Shown here in pieces: positions 24,493 through 36,644 of a stretch of DNA of 64,000 bases. Numbering within the stretch: the first letter of the stretch is position 1; every line of letters begins with the position of its first letter. Under the pieces are notes generated by a model. That model worked only from the letters and a program-made list of their open reading frames with translations. It did not search any database and was not told the origin of the DNA. Source of the DNA: Isoetes taiwanensis (Eukaryota > Streptophyta > Lycopodiopsida > Isoetales > Isoetaceae); contig JAJEKV010000126.1 of the NCBI GenBank assembly GCA_021234155.1, forward strand, positions 248,001 through 312,000, read 5' to 3'. The translations under genes and the position numbers were made by a program.

Positions 24493-24921
24493 ATATCAGA
24501 TAAAGTCTAATACAACTACATAATATTTACTAGGAATAATACAACTACGTAATACTTACTAGGAATAACAAGGGGAAGATGAATAGAAAATGGAGAAAAA
24601 AGATATGTTGGACCACAGTGGTGCACTTGTAATGCATCATATTAACTTCTGTAAGACGAATGCTTACAATTGAAATTAGACACGCTTGGTTTTGCTAATG
24701 CATCACAGAATTTATTTATTTAATTTTTTTTTACTACAAACAATAGAGGAAAGATGAATAGGAAAGGGAGAAAAAGATACTTTGGACCATAATGGTTCAC
24801 TTGTATTGTTGAATGGATTGTCTTGTCCTTTGTGATGAGTCTATTATTCCTAATAAGTACTATCTAGTTGTATTATTTCTAGTATATATTATATAGTTGT
24901 ATTAGAATTTGCCTGAATAAT
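24493..24921. mobile_element. MITE-like element, copy 1
   Basis: The left end reads ATATCAGATAAAGTCTAATA with ACTAGGAATAATACAACTA following; the right end is the reverse complement, with TAGTTGTATTATTTCTAG and TAGTTGTATTAGAATTTGCC. The inverted arms are about 65-70 bp. Inside are two direct copies of a GAAGATGAATAGAAAA...GGACCA block. There is no coding capacity, so it would need a transposase from elsewhere. Confidence 0.75.
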
Positions 24922-25384
24922 ATTCCGGTAACCAAAACACAACAATCTCAAGAAATCATGCCAAGAAAGAAAAACCAAATCTTATAGTATCTTATTGATC
25001 TCGATATACATTATACCCTAACATGTGGGAATATACCCCACAAACGAGGATCCTATCTACGACCCAAAAGGAGGCGTAACATCTCTCAATGCATGAAGCA
25101 TCCTTAATGTAAATATGCACCTAAACAAAAGTGGGTTTTAGGGGGAATTTGATTACAAGTATGAGAAGCAATGGTTTGTGTTTAGGTGTAAAAACAAAGA
25201 AGAAGACAAACATTTAATAGCAATGATGTGCGATATAATACAATAAGATGCACAATTTAAATTTGTGCAATGTATTTTAGTTCAGCGCATTTAATGGTCT
25301 AGCATGTGATTGACACTCAAGCGCATACATTGTGCGTTATGGAACTTGGACCCTCCATACTTTTGATATGATCCTTATATGATA

Positions 25385-25420
25385 TGATAAAAATTCTATT
25401 CTATTATATTCTATTCTGTA
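25385..25420 (+). mobile_element. LINE tail-only insertion
   Basis: Unit 2 of the tandem duplication contains GATAAAAATTCTATTCTATT and a further TTCTATTCTG at a point where unit 1 has none. This is exactly the terminal sequence of the TTCTA-tailed LINEs in this window, without any LINE body. Confidence 0.6.
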
Positions 25421-25566
25421 ACCTTTAATGATATATGTGCTTACCATATGAATTGATGTTGCGCCTTGAATTTGAGACTTGAAGAAGTCCTAGTGATAAA
25501 GGCAAATTATCATTGCATTTCCTAGCAAAGAACAACTAGCACCAAATGTGCATCGTATATATTCAA

Positions 25567-26032
25567 ATATCAGACATCAGACAAAGTCTAATACAACTAC
25601 ATAATATTTACTAGGAATAATAGAACTAGGTAATATTTGCCGGGAATAACAAGGGGAATATGAATAGAAAATGGAGAAAAAAGATATATTGGACCACAGT
25701 GATGCGCTTGTAACATCATATTAACTTCTGTGAGACAAATGCTTACAATTGAAATTAGACACGCTTGGTTTTCCTAGCGCATCACAGATTTTTTTTATTT
25801 TTTTTTTATTTTTTTTTATTTTTACTTACTACAAACAATAGAGGAAAGATGAATAGGAAAGAGAGAAAAAGATACTTTGGACCATAATGGTGCACTTATA
25901 TTGAATCATAGTAACTTCCACGTTGTTCAATGGATTGTCTTGTCCTTTGTGATGAGTTTATTATTGCTAGTAAGTACTATCTAGTTATTTCTAGTATATA
26001 TTGTATAGTTGTATTAGACTTTGCCTGATATC
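25567..26032. mobile_element. MITE-like element, copy 2
   Basis: It has the same structure as copy 1, with arms ATATCAGACATCAGACAAAG...TACTAGGAATAAT and TAGTTGTATTAGACTTTGCCTGATAT. It contains an AT-rich run at about 25788-25825 where copy 1 has a shorter one. Confidence 0.75.
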
Positions 26033-26264
26033 CGATGAATGTATGCCATACACATTTGTTGATGGTTGCATCTTTGCCAGGAAAGGCAGTGGTAGCTTGC
26101 TTTTATCAGAAGACCGAGACTTCTTCAAATCTCGAATTTATGATGCAATATCAATTCATCTGATAAACACATCTATCAGCAAAGGCTGCAAGGATAGGGT
26201 GGGTTCCAGTCCCATACCAACAACATGATGGGTTCAAGTCCCATACCCCACAACATATGTTGTT

Positions 26265-26500
26265 AGTTAGTCTGATCACATATTAGAACATTACATGCAT
26301 TAAATTGAAATACATTACACAAATTTAAACTACACATCTTAATCATACATCATTATTAAAGTTTGCCTTCCTCTATAGTATTATATCTTTCCTTAAGGAC
26401 CGGGGCAGAATTTTTTCATACACATGAACACAAACTATTTCCTTTCATACTTATAATAAAATTCCCCTAAAAATTGTTTTTGTTTGAGTGCATGTTCATA
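26265..26500. repeat. Inverted partial copy of the 1.1-kb repeat unit
   Basis: The reverse complement of this stretch matches the left part of the tandem unit: AGGGGAATTTTATTATAAG, AGTTTAAATTTGTGTAATG and ATGATGTATGATTAAGATG correspond to 25145-25316. It is more diverged than the two direct copies. Confidence 0.8.
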
Positions 26501-27176
26501 CAAGGTTGTGACGCACGAGAGCGACAGCCTTTTTTTTTCACTCCCTTCGATTGTATAGTACATCTTCTTTATTAAAATGAGAGGCCATTGGGAACCGTGC
26601 CGGAACGCCGCATGTGCAGACGCATCCGGCGTTCCACCTTCCCTGCGGGATTTTTCTTGGTCGTGTGCGACTGTTTTTACTCAGGCGGCGAATTTGAAAT
26701 GGAGGGCTCAACTCCGTAGGTCTTGCTCCAAGGTTTAGGTTGTGCTTTTTTTCTCACTGTCTTCTTTCTATCGGATTCACAGGTACTGAAGGATACGGAG
26801 AGCCGCACATTTAAAATGGAATTTTTATACATGCCAGTTCTTATGCATGCCGGATGCTTATGTTCAACTAGCTGGCTGGAGTATTCGTCCTTGCTTTGAG
26901 TTTTATCCGGAGCCTATCAGAGCCTATCTGATCCGGGATTTGAGTTTTATCAGAGCCTATCTGATCCCGGGATTGTGTGTAATCACCAAGTAGAAACGGT
27001 ACAAACACAAACCCTCATCCTCGTTGCCCTCTTGAGCATTTAAACTGTTTATAATTATAAGATAGGAGATTGAACTCGATTTCTAAGCTTATTTTGATCT
27101 GATTACATGAATGGCAATGATCATGTTCTACATGTGATGTTGACCCCTATTATTTTAATCTGCAGGTAGTAGATGC
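26501..27176. other. Intergenic, nothing recognised
   Basis: Contains a T-run at 26529-26537 and a CpG-richer patch at 26595-26650. No gene was recognised. Confidence 0.4.
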
Positions 27177-27292
27177 CGCTTTTTGATTGAAACCAAAGCG
27201 GTTCTTGATGAACTATCAAGAAAAGAGCAATTTATAAGGAAAGAGCAATTAGAAGTTCGGGTTCTTGCTTGCTCATGTTCCATCACAAAAGG
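27177..27292 (+). CDS. Exon-like ORF, unidentified
   Basis: Bounded by AATCTGCAG| and AAAAG|GTATAT, with one open frame reading CRFLIETKAVLDELSRKEQ and a further basic helix. It looks like an internal exon of about 38 codons. I do not recognise the family; it may belong with the DXS fragment or be a separate captured exon. Confidence 0.3.
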
Positions 27293-27649
27293 TATATTTG
27301 AGATTTTCTTTGTTGCTATTTCTTATCATGCTTTGTTTCCAAATTTTCTGCTGTCTATATAAGAGATGTTTTAGACTGTGATTTCACAATTTTCTTGACT
27401 ATCCTAGAATGGTAAATTGATTGGCAATCAGTTGTTGACAGGTTTAGAAGAGCCATTGACATATTTGAACTCCAGAACGAGCATCATGGAAGTTTTTATT
27501 TTCTCTCCTCTATGATCTTTAGAATCTCAGGCAATTCATTTGGCGGTTGAAGATTTTCCAAAAACATGGTTGTTGTGACGTTTTATATCTGAGAATCATA
27601 GCTGTAATTGTTGATGAAATCATTCCAACTAATTTATAGTGCTACATTG

Positions 27650-27742
27650 GATGGAATTCTGCATGGTGGTAAAGTTTTTGTTCATCGTACCTTCTACAAG
27701 GGCCACCAGTGTTCCAATAGAACAATGTTCATGCAAATAGAA
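27650..27742 (+). pseudogene. Possible polygalacturonase exon fragment
   Basis: The reading HGGKVFVHRTFYKGHQCSN then FMQIEG resembles the segment of plant polygalacturonases (pectin-degrading glycoside hydrolase 28) just before the TLVAP motif. It ends at a good donor, GAAG|GTAAGT. Only about 31 codons are present, so the match is suggestive rather than secure. Confidence 0.35.
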
Positions 27743-27931
27743 GGTAAGTGTACTTTTCAGGTTTTCTGTTTCTATAATGCCAGAGGGGATAATAATTATT
27801 ATACTCTATGCAAATTGGTAAGTGTCGTTTGCTAGAGAATAAAGAAAGCCTCTGGTGATCTATGGTGCACCTTGAATGAGATGCAAAGCCAGATTTTTTT
27901 CAAATTTGTCCATGTCTTTTATATTTTCCAG

Positions 27932-28310
27932 ACCTATCCCCATAAGATTCTCACAGGACGACGCGAAAAGTTGCACACTATAAGACAAACTTCAGGGCTC
28001 TTAGGTTTTACAAAAAGAAGTGAGAACGAATACGATGCATTTGGCACAGGCCATAGCTCAATTAGCATCTATGCAGCTCTTGGCTAAACTCTGCTCTTCT
28101 CAAATTAAATGAAATGCATTTATTTCAAGACTTTGTGAAATGTATTATTGAAAATTATGATTGTTTAGACTTACAAAATAAGAATGTAACAGGCATGGTG
28201 GTAGCACGAGATTTGAAGGTTGAAAACAACAATGTGATTGGAGTGATAGGAGATGGAGCAATGACAGCAGGACAGGCATATGAGGCAATGAACAATGCAG
28301 GCTATTCTGG
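27932..28310 (+). pseudogene. DXS (1-deoxy-D-xylulose-5-phosphate synthase) fragment, two exons
   Basis: DXS makes deoxyxylulose 5-phosphate, the first step of the plastid MEP isoprenoid pathway, with thiamine diphosphate. Exon A (27932-28082, after TTTTCCAG) reads [19 protein letters not shown] and [19 protein letters not shown], a DXS signature. Exon B (28193-28310, after GTAACAG) reads VARDLK and [21 protein letters not shown], including the ThDP-binding GDGAMTAG motif, and ends at a donor, CTG|GTAAGA. The donor after exon A has decayed (GGCTAAAC instead of GT). Only about 90 of roughly 700 residues are present. Retained introns point to a genomic duplicate rather than a processed copy. 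Confidence 0.9.
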
Positions 28311-28638
28311 TAAGAAGGTTAATGTGCTGGAAGGGAAAACAGTGTCCTATATGTTAGCTTCTACATATCATATGATGACAATGAGCATGAAGAGGAACCC
28401 TTGATTGACGGCCTTTATTCGACACAATTTGTTTCTTAATCTCCACAAGCTCACCATGGATTCTATCGAATTTTTTAATCTCTTTTGTTTCGAAGAGCCA
28501 TTGACATATTTGAACTCTAGAACGAGCATCATGGAAGTTTTTATTTTCTCTCCTCTGATCATGGAAATTTTGGATAGTTTATTTGGCTTCCAAATATTTG
28601 GCTCCTAGCAGAACAATATATCAAAGCAGGAGTATAGC

Positions 28639-28745
28639 GCATGCATCTGTTGCAGGTCATCATGGTCCTATAGATATGGTCTTATAGATAGTGCATGCAT
28701 CTGTTGCAGGTCATCATGGTCCTATAGATATGGTCCTATAGATAA
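28639..28745. repeat. 54-bp tandem duplication
   Basis: The unit starts GCATGCATCTGTTGCAGGTC and ends CCTATAGATA; copies begin at 28639 and 28693 and differ by one or two bases, so it is recent. Confidence 0.95.
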
Positions 28746-31700
28746 TGGTAAGTTTCAGATGGTCATGCATTATAATTTGGGCCTTTACATGCATGGCTAT
28801 GCAAAGTTGATTGCAGGACATGAATCCAATGTAGATGTCCCTTGCCTTTTTGCAGCATAGAGTAATCATCCGAGGAAGCAGGAAAATACAACTTCTATAT
28901 GGTCTGCATAAGTAGCAATGTTGGATCAGATTCCTGTATGAGTCTTTTATTTCTCTCAATTGGATAATTTTCATTTACTTTTTAAATAATGTTAGATTTG
29001 CGGAATTCATTTTTGGGAGCTCTTATAATAAGAGGGCATTGCAAAGCAAAAGGTACCATTTTTTATTCAATGCATTTGACATTTGATTTTTCACATTTTG
29101 GTCACAAAGAGCTTTGCTACCTCATTCTCATTAACATTGCATAGTTATGGGTTATGGCACGGCAAAAGGGAACAAACTGATTGTAGGTTCAAAAATTGCA
29201 TATTTATGTGGCTTTTGCAGAGGTAATATCCTTGGCTTTCAATTTGTTGCTATGCGACATGTGGTTTTTGACAAGAAAAGGAGTTTGCATTATTAATTGG
29301 TTTTAGATTCTGTCGTTGAGTTATTTTTCAGTTCAGCTCAATTTTGCACAATACTGTGAAGCACCTCTTACTTGCAATTATGTTGTTTGCCACTTTGATC
29401 ATGTGGCATTGTTTTCGCAGTCTGTAACCACATGAACCAAAGTATAGTTGCAGAAGTAGATGATTATTGTTTTGGCAATATATTTCTTATCAATATTTTT
29501 ATCTTAATGTCGCTGCAATATTCATCAATTTGTCAATGTGCATCCAAGTCAAATGCAATTATACAGATTGGAAGCAAGCAAATTGTTCTAGGCACAATTT
29601 ATAAATAATTCAAATGTTGTTTATAACTTTGTTAAGATTGTGGATAACTCTATTTTCAAAGTGAGATACAAACTTTAGCTATTGTTACATACAACTGCAT
29701 AGTCTAATACATGTGTAAAAATTTGATAGTGATCATTGGACTACTAAATGAAAAATCTAAATTCTTACATTCTAATTATATTTCTTGCAATTTGTGGTAC
29801 ATATGAAATGTATCAATATATTCTATTTAAACTTCTTGGCTAGAGTTTTTACCCTCTCAAATTATTGCCATCAATTAAAATGCATGAATGTATAGGGGAA
29901 TGGCATTGGGGATGCCTTTTCGGCACCATAGGATGGGCCCCAAGAACCGCTTCTGAGCGAGTCTCTGTGTGCACTGGAATGACAGGTCCACTACCATTTC
30001 CCTAAGTTGGGATGCATGTTTTCTATTGCTTTCTCTTGGTGGATGCACACAAATTTGAAGAATTAAGCAAAAGCACCGTTTTTCATTGGGGATGCACGGA
30101 TTTGAAAGTTAAAGCGATTTTTTTCTCTTGGACTGGGTTTAAATGCCTCGATCCCGGCTTCCATTACGTGTTGGAGGGAGGGGACACATGGCGAAACCAT
30201 AATCAAAACGCTAACCCAACTTCTGTTTTGTGGTATAGCATTATATTATAGATTCTTAAATCATAAGGGTGCAATTTTTCCAAGCGACTTATTAAGAGAC
30301 ATCTCTTTTCCTTCTCAACATTGGAGATAAAGTAAGGGACATACCCTGGAGATAAGATAAGGGGCATCACTTTCCCCTTCTCAACATTCTTTGGAGATAA
30401 TGTGATACATGTTTCAAAGTTGCACATGTGTTGTATAACCTTTAAAACTTTACTTCACATTTAATCACCCTAAAACTTTACAAATGCTATGGTATTTTGA
30501 CGTTCTGAATATCTTCATGTTAGTACACAATGCTTGAAGCCATGTATTGTTATCATTGATCCAAGATCTTAAGCTTAAACGTCCCTATCTCTCGCAAAAG
30601 AGAATGTACATGACCAAAAGGGCCCTATGTGCATGAAATGCTAGACATTTAATGCAAAATAGTTGACACCCAAAAATACATCCACAAAAGCCTAAACTAT
30701 GGCAACCCACGAACCAATAGCCTAAATTATATGCATTCTATTACATTCACGCATTATGTTTGCACAGTATGCTTTTTTGTTATTCCTACCCATTCAATGA
30801 GCCCATGGCTAATGCCTAGACCCCAAAACCTTCATGGTGATACTCTAATACATCTATAACAACGATAACATTTTCATTCTTATTCCACCTATAAACTATA
30901 GTAATTTCCCATTCCGTCGTGTCACAACTAATGCGGCATCGCCCGGCACACGTTCTAGTGTATTAAATTAATACTATTAAGATTTATTTCAGCCAACCGA
31001 TTTTGCCACCCTCTTGCCGCAATCTTTCTTCACTGTCCAGGTCAAAAATACTTCTTCCCCAAGCTCCATGGATCTCATACAATGCTTACAGGTTTGTGGT
31101 TCATGAAATTGGGAAACAGCTTCCTTGCCTCAGGTTCCGTTCAGGGAGCAAGCTTATCTCAAAGTCCTGGTTAGAGTGTGTTTTGAGCAGGTGTTATGCC
31201 AGGTTCCTTGCCACCTAGAAGAGAGGAATTTCATAATTAATAATTACAGTGCCATTAGCCAGAAATAATCAACAGAAGTTGCATAGTTGGAGCAGTCGGG
31301 AGCTCATTCATTTCATTCAGATGCTTCGTATTATATACATGTACCAATTGATTTACAGATTTCATGAGTTGAGCAACTAGTGCCTTTCTCGACTTTCCAA
31401 TCAAGAAAAGGCCCTCAGGACATATTATATAATTTTTTTTGCTCAAACATTACTACACATTATATAGAGAATAGATTTTTGACATATTTCTCATTTTTGT
31501 TTTTTAACATTCAAAATATTTTATCATTCACCATAGTATTTCACGTCCACTGCCTTCATGATCGCACTGCTCTCCTCATCAACTTTCACTGGATGTGCAT
31601 GCCAAGATGGAAAGAAGCAAATCAGAATCCAAAAAATAGAGAATCCCAAAAACCCTTGTTCGAAATCATACCAAAAGAACAAGGTGTTTCAAGCACGGAG

Positions 31701-32452
31701 GGTTGCCCTCTATGGCGAGGTAATAGCATTAGGAGCGTAATGGCATGTGCCACATATGCGAGGATTCTTCAACTCTACCGCAACCACATATCTTTGTTTA
31801 AATTCATGCTTTGGCACAATCTTTATGTGATTAACAACTCTATCCAAGTATATATTGCTAGGCCACCATATCCCCGTCCTACCACATGTTCCCTTTTATT
31901 CCAAACAGAATCTACTACAATGAAACCTAGTATGTCTAGAAGTGGTTTGATTTGATGCTCCTATGTCTCAACAAAGAGAAGCACATCCATTTTGCGCAAT
32001 ACATCTATGTTTTGCTACTTTCTCCTGTGAAAGTCCATGTATATTCCACGATAGCAACCTCAAGATCCCGAATATCTATTCTTTCTTCTTTTTGGTTACT
32101 ACTACCTTCCCAATTCCATCTAGATATGCAATAAATCCTTCCATTCTGGCCTCTTTTACTTTTGCCCATTTTCTTTCCTCCCAATTCTATCAGGGTTAGG
32201 TCCATGTCAATCTAGATCTTTGGACCTTTCAATGCCCCTCTATTTTGTAGAACCCTATTTCGAGCTTCCTGGAGTGTTGAACTTGACTAAAATTGGTCTG
32301 TTAAACTGCGTGGCTTACCAAGTCTTGTGAATGGCTTGAGGTTCATGTAGATGCTTGATCCCTTTGAAAAATTGTGCAATGACCTAATTTGTATCCATTT
32401 GCATGTTCTATTAAGCCCGAAATTTTCAGAATGTTTACTCTTGTCTGTTCTT
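28746..32452. other. Intergenic, no gene recognised
   Basis: AT-rich throughout. 31597-31720 is a diverged copy of the repeat at 18400-18640. A 191-codon plus-strand ORF (31380-31955) overlaps this repeat and has no recognisable domain. 30295-30400 contains a short direct repeat (GGAGATAA...CCTTCTCAACATT). Confidence 0.45.
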
Positions 32453-32853
32453 CTAGGCTCTCTGATGAGAGACATTCATGATGTAGATCCTCTGAACTTT
32501 TTGGCAAGAGGGTTTGAGCTCCAGAAGTTCCCGAATGGTCATCTCCTCCCTGAACTCCTTTGGCAACCTGTAGATATCTTCATCCTCACTTGGTTCTCCC
32601 TTAGCAGGAGAACTAGTTTTCTTGTTTCTTGTCATATGAAAATGACCTCAGTCTTTTCTTGCTTCTTTATGGTAATGGTGCTACGAAGCAACCTTTTCCG
32701 ATCGAATGGTGCACAAGCTTTTGGAATAATCCAAGGGAGAGTGATGTATTTGTCTCCTCTTTTGTCTCCTCCAAGGGAGAGTGGCGTATTTTGCCTCCGC
32801 CACCTGGACCTAGAAGGGATATTATAAATTAAGGGCGTTAAGCCACACGACAT
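32453..32853 (-). mobile_element. Possible retrotransposon gag N-terminus
   Basis: A minus-strand ATG at 32635 opens 60 codons with charged, gag-like text (GEPSEDEDIYRLPKEFREEM). Sequence upstream on that strand is basic and GGDKRGDKY-rich. It could be the start of a retrotransposon polyprotein oriented opposite to the Ty3 fragment that follows, but no nucleocapsid or enzyme domain is attached. Confidence 0.3.
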
Positions 32854-33139
32854 TCAAATTTCTAGATCAAACTCTGACTCCACCCATCCTTCGAAATTCA
32901 AAACTGAGCTTCAGAAGTCTAGTAAGAAATATTACCAAAACCATGACTAGTATATGGAAGAACCGGAAGCTTGTGCAGTTCTTCGATAAGAACCAATCTG
33001 GTATGGATGCTGATTCTTGATTATGAGATGCATGAGTTTGGCACCTCTTATGTAATGACAGACAAGGGTACCAGGAAAGCTTCTACCACTAACCTCGCCG
33101 GACCTTCTCGTATTTGGTAGAAAGGAAATGCGAAAGCCA

Positions 33140-34480
33140 ATGGTTTGATAAGGAGCAAGTGCGAGTTCAAGAAATTTGCTAAAGCTTTCAAAGCTTACTA
33201 TATTCCACATGCCCATAAGCGTCAGCAAATATAGACCTCCTACATATTGGAACAGAATAACTTATTAGTACAGGCTTACATTGATAAATTCATGCAGCTC
33301 CATTTGTAGTGGAGGCAAAAAAAATCCAAGCATCTGAATCCTCGTATCAAAATCCTATCAATTTTAGTGGAAAGAGGCCTTATACTCCCTATAGACCTTG
33401 ATCCCCCAGTCTAGGGCCTTCACAACAACCATCATACCAAAGGTTTGACAAAAAGGTTAGCCTCAATGTGCCAGATAAACCAAGCAACTACAAAAGCCAT
33501 ACAATAGCTACTACAATTCATTCTGCGAGAAGCATGAGAGTAGCTCAGGAGGGATAAGGCATGTTTTTTTATGCTTCTACCAGGGACAACGCATGCAGGG
33601 CTGCAATTACGTGATGCAAATGTCTCAGACGGCCTTAGTGGAACTAGATTGGGACGAACTGTCTACTTTGACAGACTTATTTAACTTAGTCGATGACGAG
33701 CCATACGATTACATTGAAGATGAGTTCCATATTTTTGCAGCTATAGAAACTGAGACTGCAGATAGTCAGCCACTATTATATCCATCATTGGAAAGATAAA
33801 TTCTAAATCTTTTGTTATTCTTATGGATACGGGTAGTACCCATAATTCTGCATCCCCTACAATGGCGAAAATGTTGCTAGTCAAGCCCTTAAAATCCAAG
33901 CACAGAGCAGTAATGTTAGCAAGTGAAACCATCAAGAACACCCAAAATCGTAGGCTTCACATGAAGATATAGTTGTCAGGAGCATAGGTTGATATGGGGT
34001 TGAAATCAAGAACATAGGAAAGTATAACCTCATTTTGGGTATGGAATTTTTGGCAACTGCAAAAGCTAACATTGATGGCGAGAAACGAGAGGTGACTTTT
34101 ACTGCACCCAATGGTATGCGCATCACAATTGTAGGTAATCAAGTTAATCCAATCATGGAGTGTATTTCTTTGAAGCAATTGGATAGGGCCGTAAGAAAGA
34201 ATAAGGTTACTTGTATTATAAGAGCCGCATCTATAGAACCTCCATCCAAACAAGAGGGAATCATTTGTGGAATGCCAAGATTTATCGCAATCTACTTACA
34301 GAATTTTATAACCTTTTTTTCAACGATATAAAAGAACACCCTTCACAGGGGTAGAGTGAGATTGCTCTTGCGCCTGATGCCAAGCCTACTAATAAGGCTC
34401 CATTTAGAATGAGTACTCCTAAGTTGGCATCCTGGAGTAGATCCATAGGGTGAATCCATGGGATTGCATCTTCAAAAGGC
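33140..34480 (+). mobile_element. Ty3-type LTR retrotransposon fragment (gag, protease, start of RT)
   Basis: In shifting frames the plus strand reads a gag matrix-like FKKFAKAFKAYY (about 33168-33205), a degenerate CxxC-type knuckle (about 33560-33605), and an aspartic protease with FVILMDTGSTHN (about 33811-33850). LGMEFLATAKANID (34030-34072) follows, then DAKPTNKAPFRMS (about 34375-34412), the usual start of a Ty3 reverse transcriptase. The RT core, RNase H and both LTRs are missing. 34500-34580 may be a remnant of the integrase zinc region. Several stops and frameshifts make it dead. Confidence 0.85.
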
Positions 34481-34580
34481 TACAACTAATACTCAGCATG
34501 TTTAAACCTATTTGCAAAGTGTGCACAGGAAGGGCAGACGGAGTGGACTACCCTAGTCAATGGTCTATACCAGCCAACAA

Positions 34581-35395
34581 CATTGCCATGACTCTGTTTG
34601 TTGTTTTCTGAAGGCCTTGAACGTAAATCAATCCCCTTGAGTTGGAGCCCAGGGTAGAGCCATTATTTTATATGCATTATGTATATTTATAAGATGCTCG
34701 GTAGTGTTGATGGATGGGCCACCCTTCGTGGTGGCATATTATTTATATATATTGTTGCTAGATGCTAACATGTATGTATGCTTCTGTAGTATAGGATATC
34801 CCAGAGGAGGACTGCGGCTAATGACACCTTTGTGTCCTTCACAAAGTGGTCCAAGTCAGCCTTTCTTAGTGATAGTGTTATTGGAAAAGGAAATTTTCCA
34901 TATTTATACGATGGGAACAACGTATAGGTTCGAGGAGCATCAAATTAGCATCATACCTCCAAGAGGTAATGGACATATGAACTCAAACATCAAGCATAGT
35001 AGCGGGGTTCCCTTTATATTTTGTATGCTCTTTTTAAATAGTTTTCCTATGATTTAGTAGTTATATTCATGTGCATCTACTAAGTGGTATTTCTAGAGTG
35101 CATCCTTTCTTAGTTGTTGATTTTCTATAGGAACTGAAATCATGTGGCCATGTTTTATTCCTCTGCATATGATCTTCCATCAAATCTCATCATGAGACCT
35201 CCTATTGCACTTTCGCTCATCGAAGTCCTAAATCGATGGGTTCATGCTTTTTGTTCTAATATGCTTCATATTCTACTGACATCACCTCTTATATTTGTTT
35301 TTTATTCTTCCTCCTGCACAGAATGGGCTTGTAATTAAATTTTCATGCAAGTAGGGTTTTGCCAATGCACAACGAGAAGTGGCACAATAGGCGAT
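34581..35395. other. Intergenic, nothing recognised
   Basis: A 117-codon ORF at 34704-35057 shows no domain and an unlikely composition. It may be leftover retrotransposon flank. Confidence 0.4.
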
Positions 35396-36600
35396 TCTAT
35401 ATAGAATAGAATAGAATAGAATAGAATAGAATAGATTTTTTTAACGTCCACGAAGACCAAGAGGTCGTAGGAACCATACAATGGCCTAATACAATCATTA
35501 CTACTTGGATTAAAAAACCCCTGCCTTGAAGGAAAAAACCTTTGAAGTAATGTTGATACTAGACAAGCAAAAGAAAATATAAGTAGGCGATGATGACTAA
35601 GTACTGAGGGCTCGATAATTGAAGACGCTCATCCAGAACCTCAAGTATATATAATGCCAAGTCATGCACAGATGGGGCTCTGAGAAGTGTGGAAACGTAG
35701 AATGGAATGCTAAAGTCAAATAATGATTCCTAACCATCTCAAAAGCGGGGCATCTTAGCAGAGTATGGCTTTCATCTTCAATAATCTGTAACTGGCAACA
35801 TGCACATAATCTCGCTTTTTGTGGCAATTGTGGCCGCTCCCATCTACCTATCTCAATCCGTAGCTTGTGGGACCCTGTGCGAATTGATGCAATAGCTACA
35901 AGCTTTTTCCTGGACAAGGAAGCAAGCAAATAAGCTTATGGTCCTGGTGCCAAAGTGGGATTTATATGTGCATGATAATGACCAGTTTTAACTTGGGTAA
36001 GTTAAATGCATCCACATCTTCTGAGAAAAATGACCATCGAGATATTGTTACAAAAGCTCAGGATCAGAACTAGCAAGCACTATGCAGTGTTTCGGTTGCA
36101 CAGATCAGTGGCAAACCATGCATTACAATTCTTTTTCCAACATCGTTTCAAACGCTGGGGAGATTTAGCCATGGCAAGCACAAGAAGAAGGTACCTATCA
36201 TCATCCATGTGATGCACCTTGCTGATATAGCGAAGATGGCGCTTCGTGGCAGAATATTGAAGAGGCCAAAAGCCTGTCTCTTGTAAAAGAATAGCATAGA
36301 GAACCATAGTTTTGACTCCTAGGCTATAAGTGAGAAAGGACTTTTGCATCCGTTCCAATCTCTCCCAAGCACTAGTACTAATGGCAGGCCCCCATACTTC
36401 AGAACCCAATAAAACAAGTACTACCAAAGCTCGAAACAAGTGGATTTTCCATGACCAATCATGAATCTCTGCTCGAAAACAATTGTTTTGCATTGCATAG
36501 AGTGCTCTCCAGCCAGAAGTCACATGCTTGGTAATACAGTGTTCCCAAAGTGTGTTCTTACAGAACTCTACACCAAGATACTTGAAGATCTATAGAAACC
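35396..36600 (-). mobile_element. TTCTA-tailed LINE, 3' portion
   Basis: The tail is AGAATAGAATAG... (seven units) at 35400-35435, the stem-loop 35440-35475. On the minus strand the RT C-terminus is well preserved. YLGVEF and GWRALYAMQNN (about 36480-36580), GSEVWGPAISTSAWERLERMQ (about 36325-36400) and a zinc-binding CACCQLQIIEDESHTLLRCP (35745-35815) are readable. Two open frames of 147 and 110 codons are separated by a break near 35930-36080. The junction with older sequence is near 36600, so it is 5'-truncated. It lies just left of the segmental duplication. Confidence 0.9.
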
Positions 36601-36644
36601 TCATAGATGAAGAAATCCTCAAAAATTCAAAAACTCTGGACCAT

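Larger units (their letters stand above)
23891..26032. repeat. Tandem duplication, two units of about 1.07 kb
   Basis: Unit 1 (23891-24976) and unit 2 (24977-26032) share the same order of sequence from AAATCTTATAGTAT through CATTATACC, GACCCAAAA, AAACAAAAGTGGGTTTTA and the MITE-like element. Unit 2 has small indels and an extra LINE-tail-like insertion near 25385-25420. Each unit ends with the MITE-like element. Confidence 0.9.
27448..28560 (+). repeat. Direct repeat flanking the DXS fragment
   Basis: About 75 bp starting GAAGAGCCATTGACATATTT and ending TTTTATTTTCTCTCCTCT occurs at 27448-27520 and again at 28493-28556, nearly identical. The two copies bracket the polygalacturonase-like and DXS exons. 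Confidence 0.85.

Noticed and set aside
31380..31955. A 191-codon plus-strand ORF as a gene
   Set aside because: It overlaps a dispersed repeat shared with 18400-18640 and has no recognisable domain or conserved frame in the other copy.
32351..32827. A 158-codon plus-strand ORF
   Set aside because: The opposite strand has a charged, gag-like reading; the plus-strand text has no domain.
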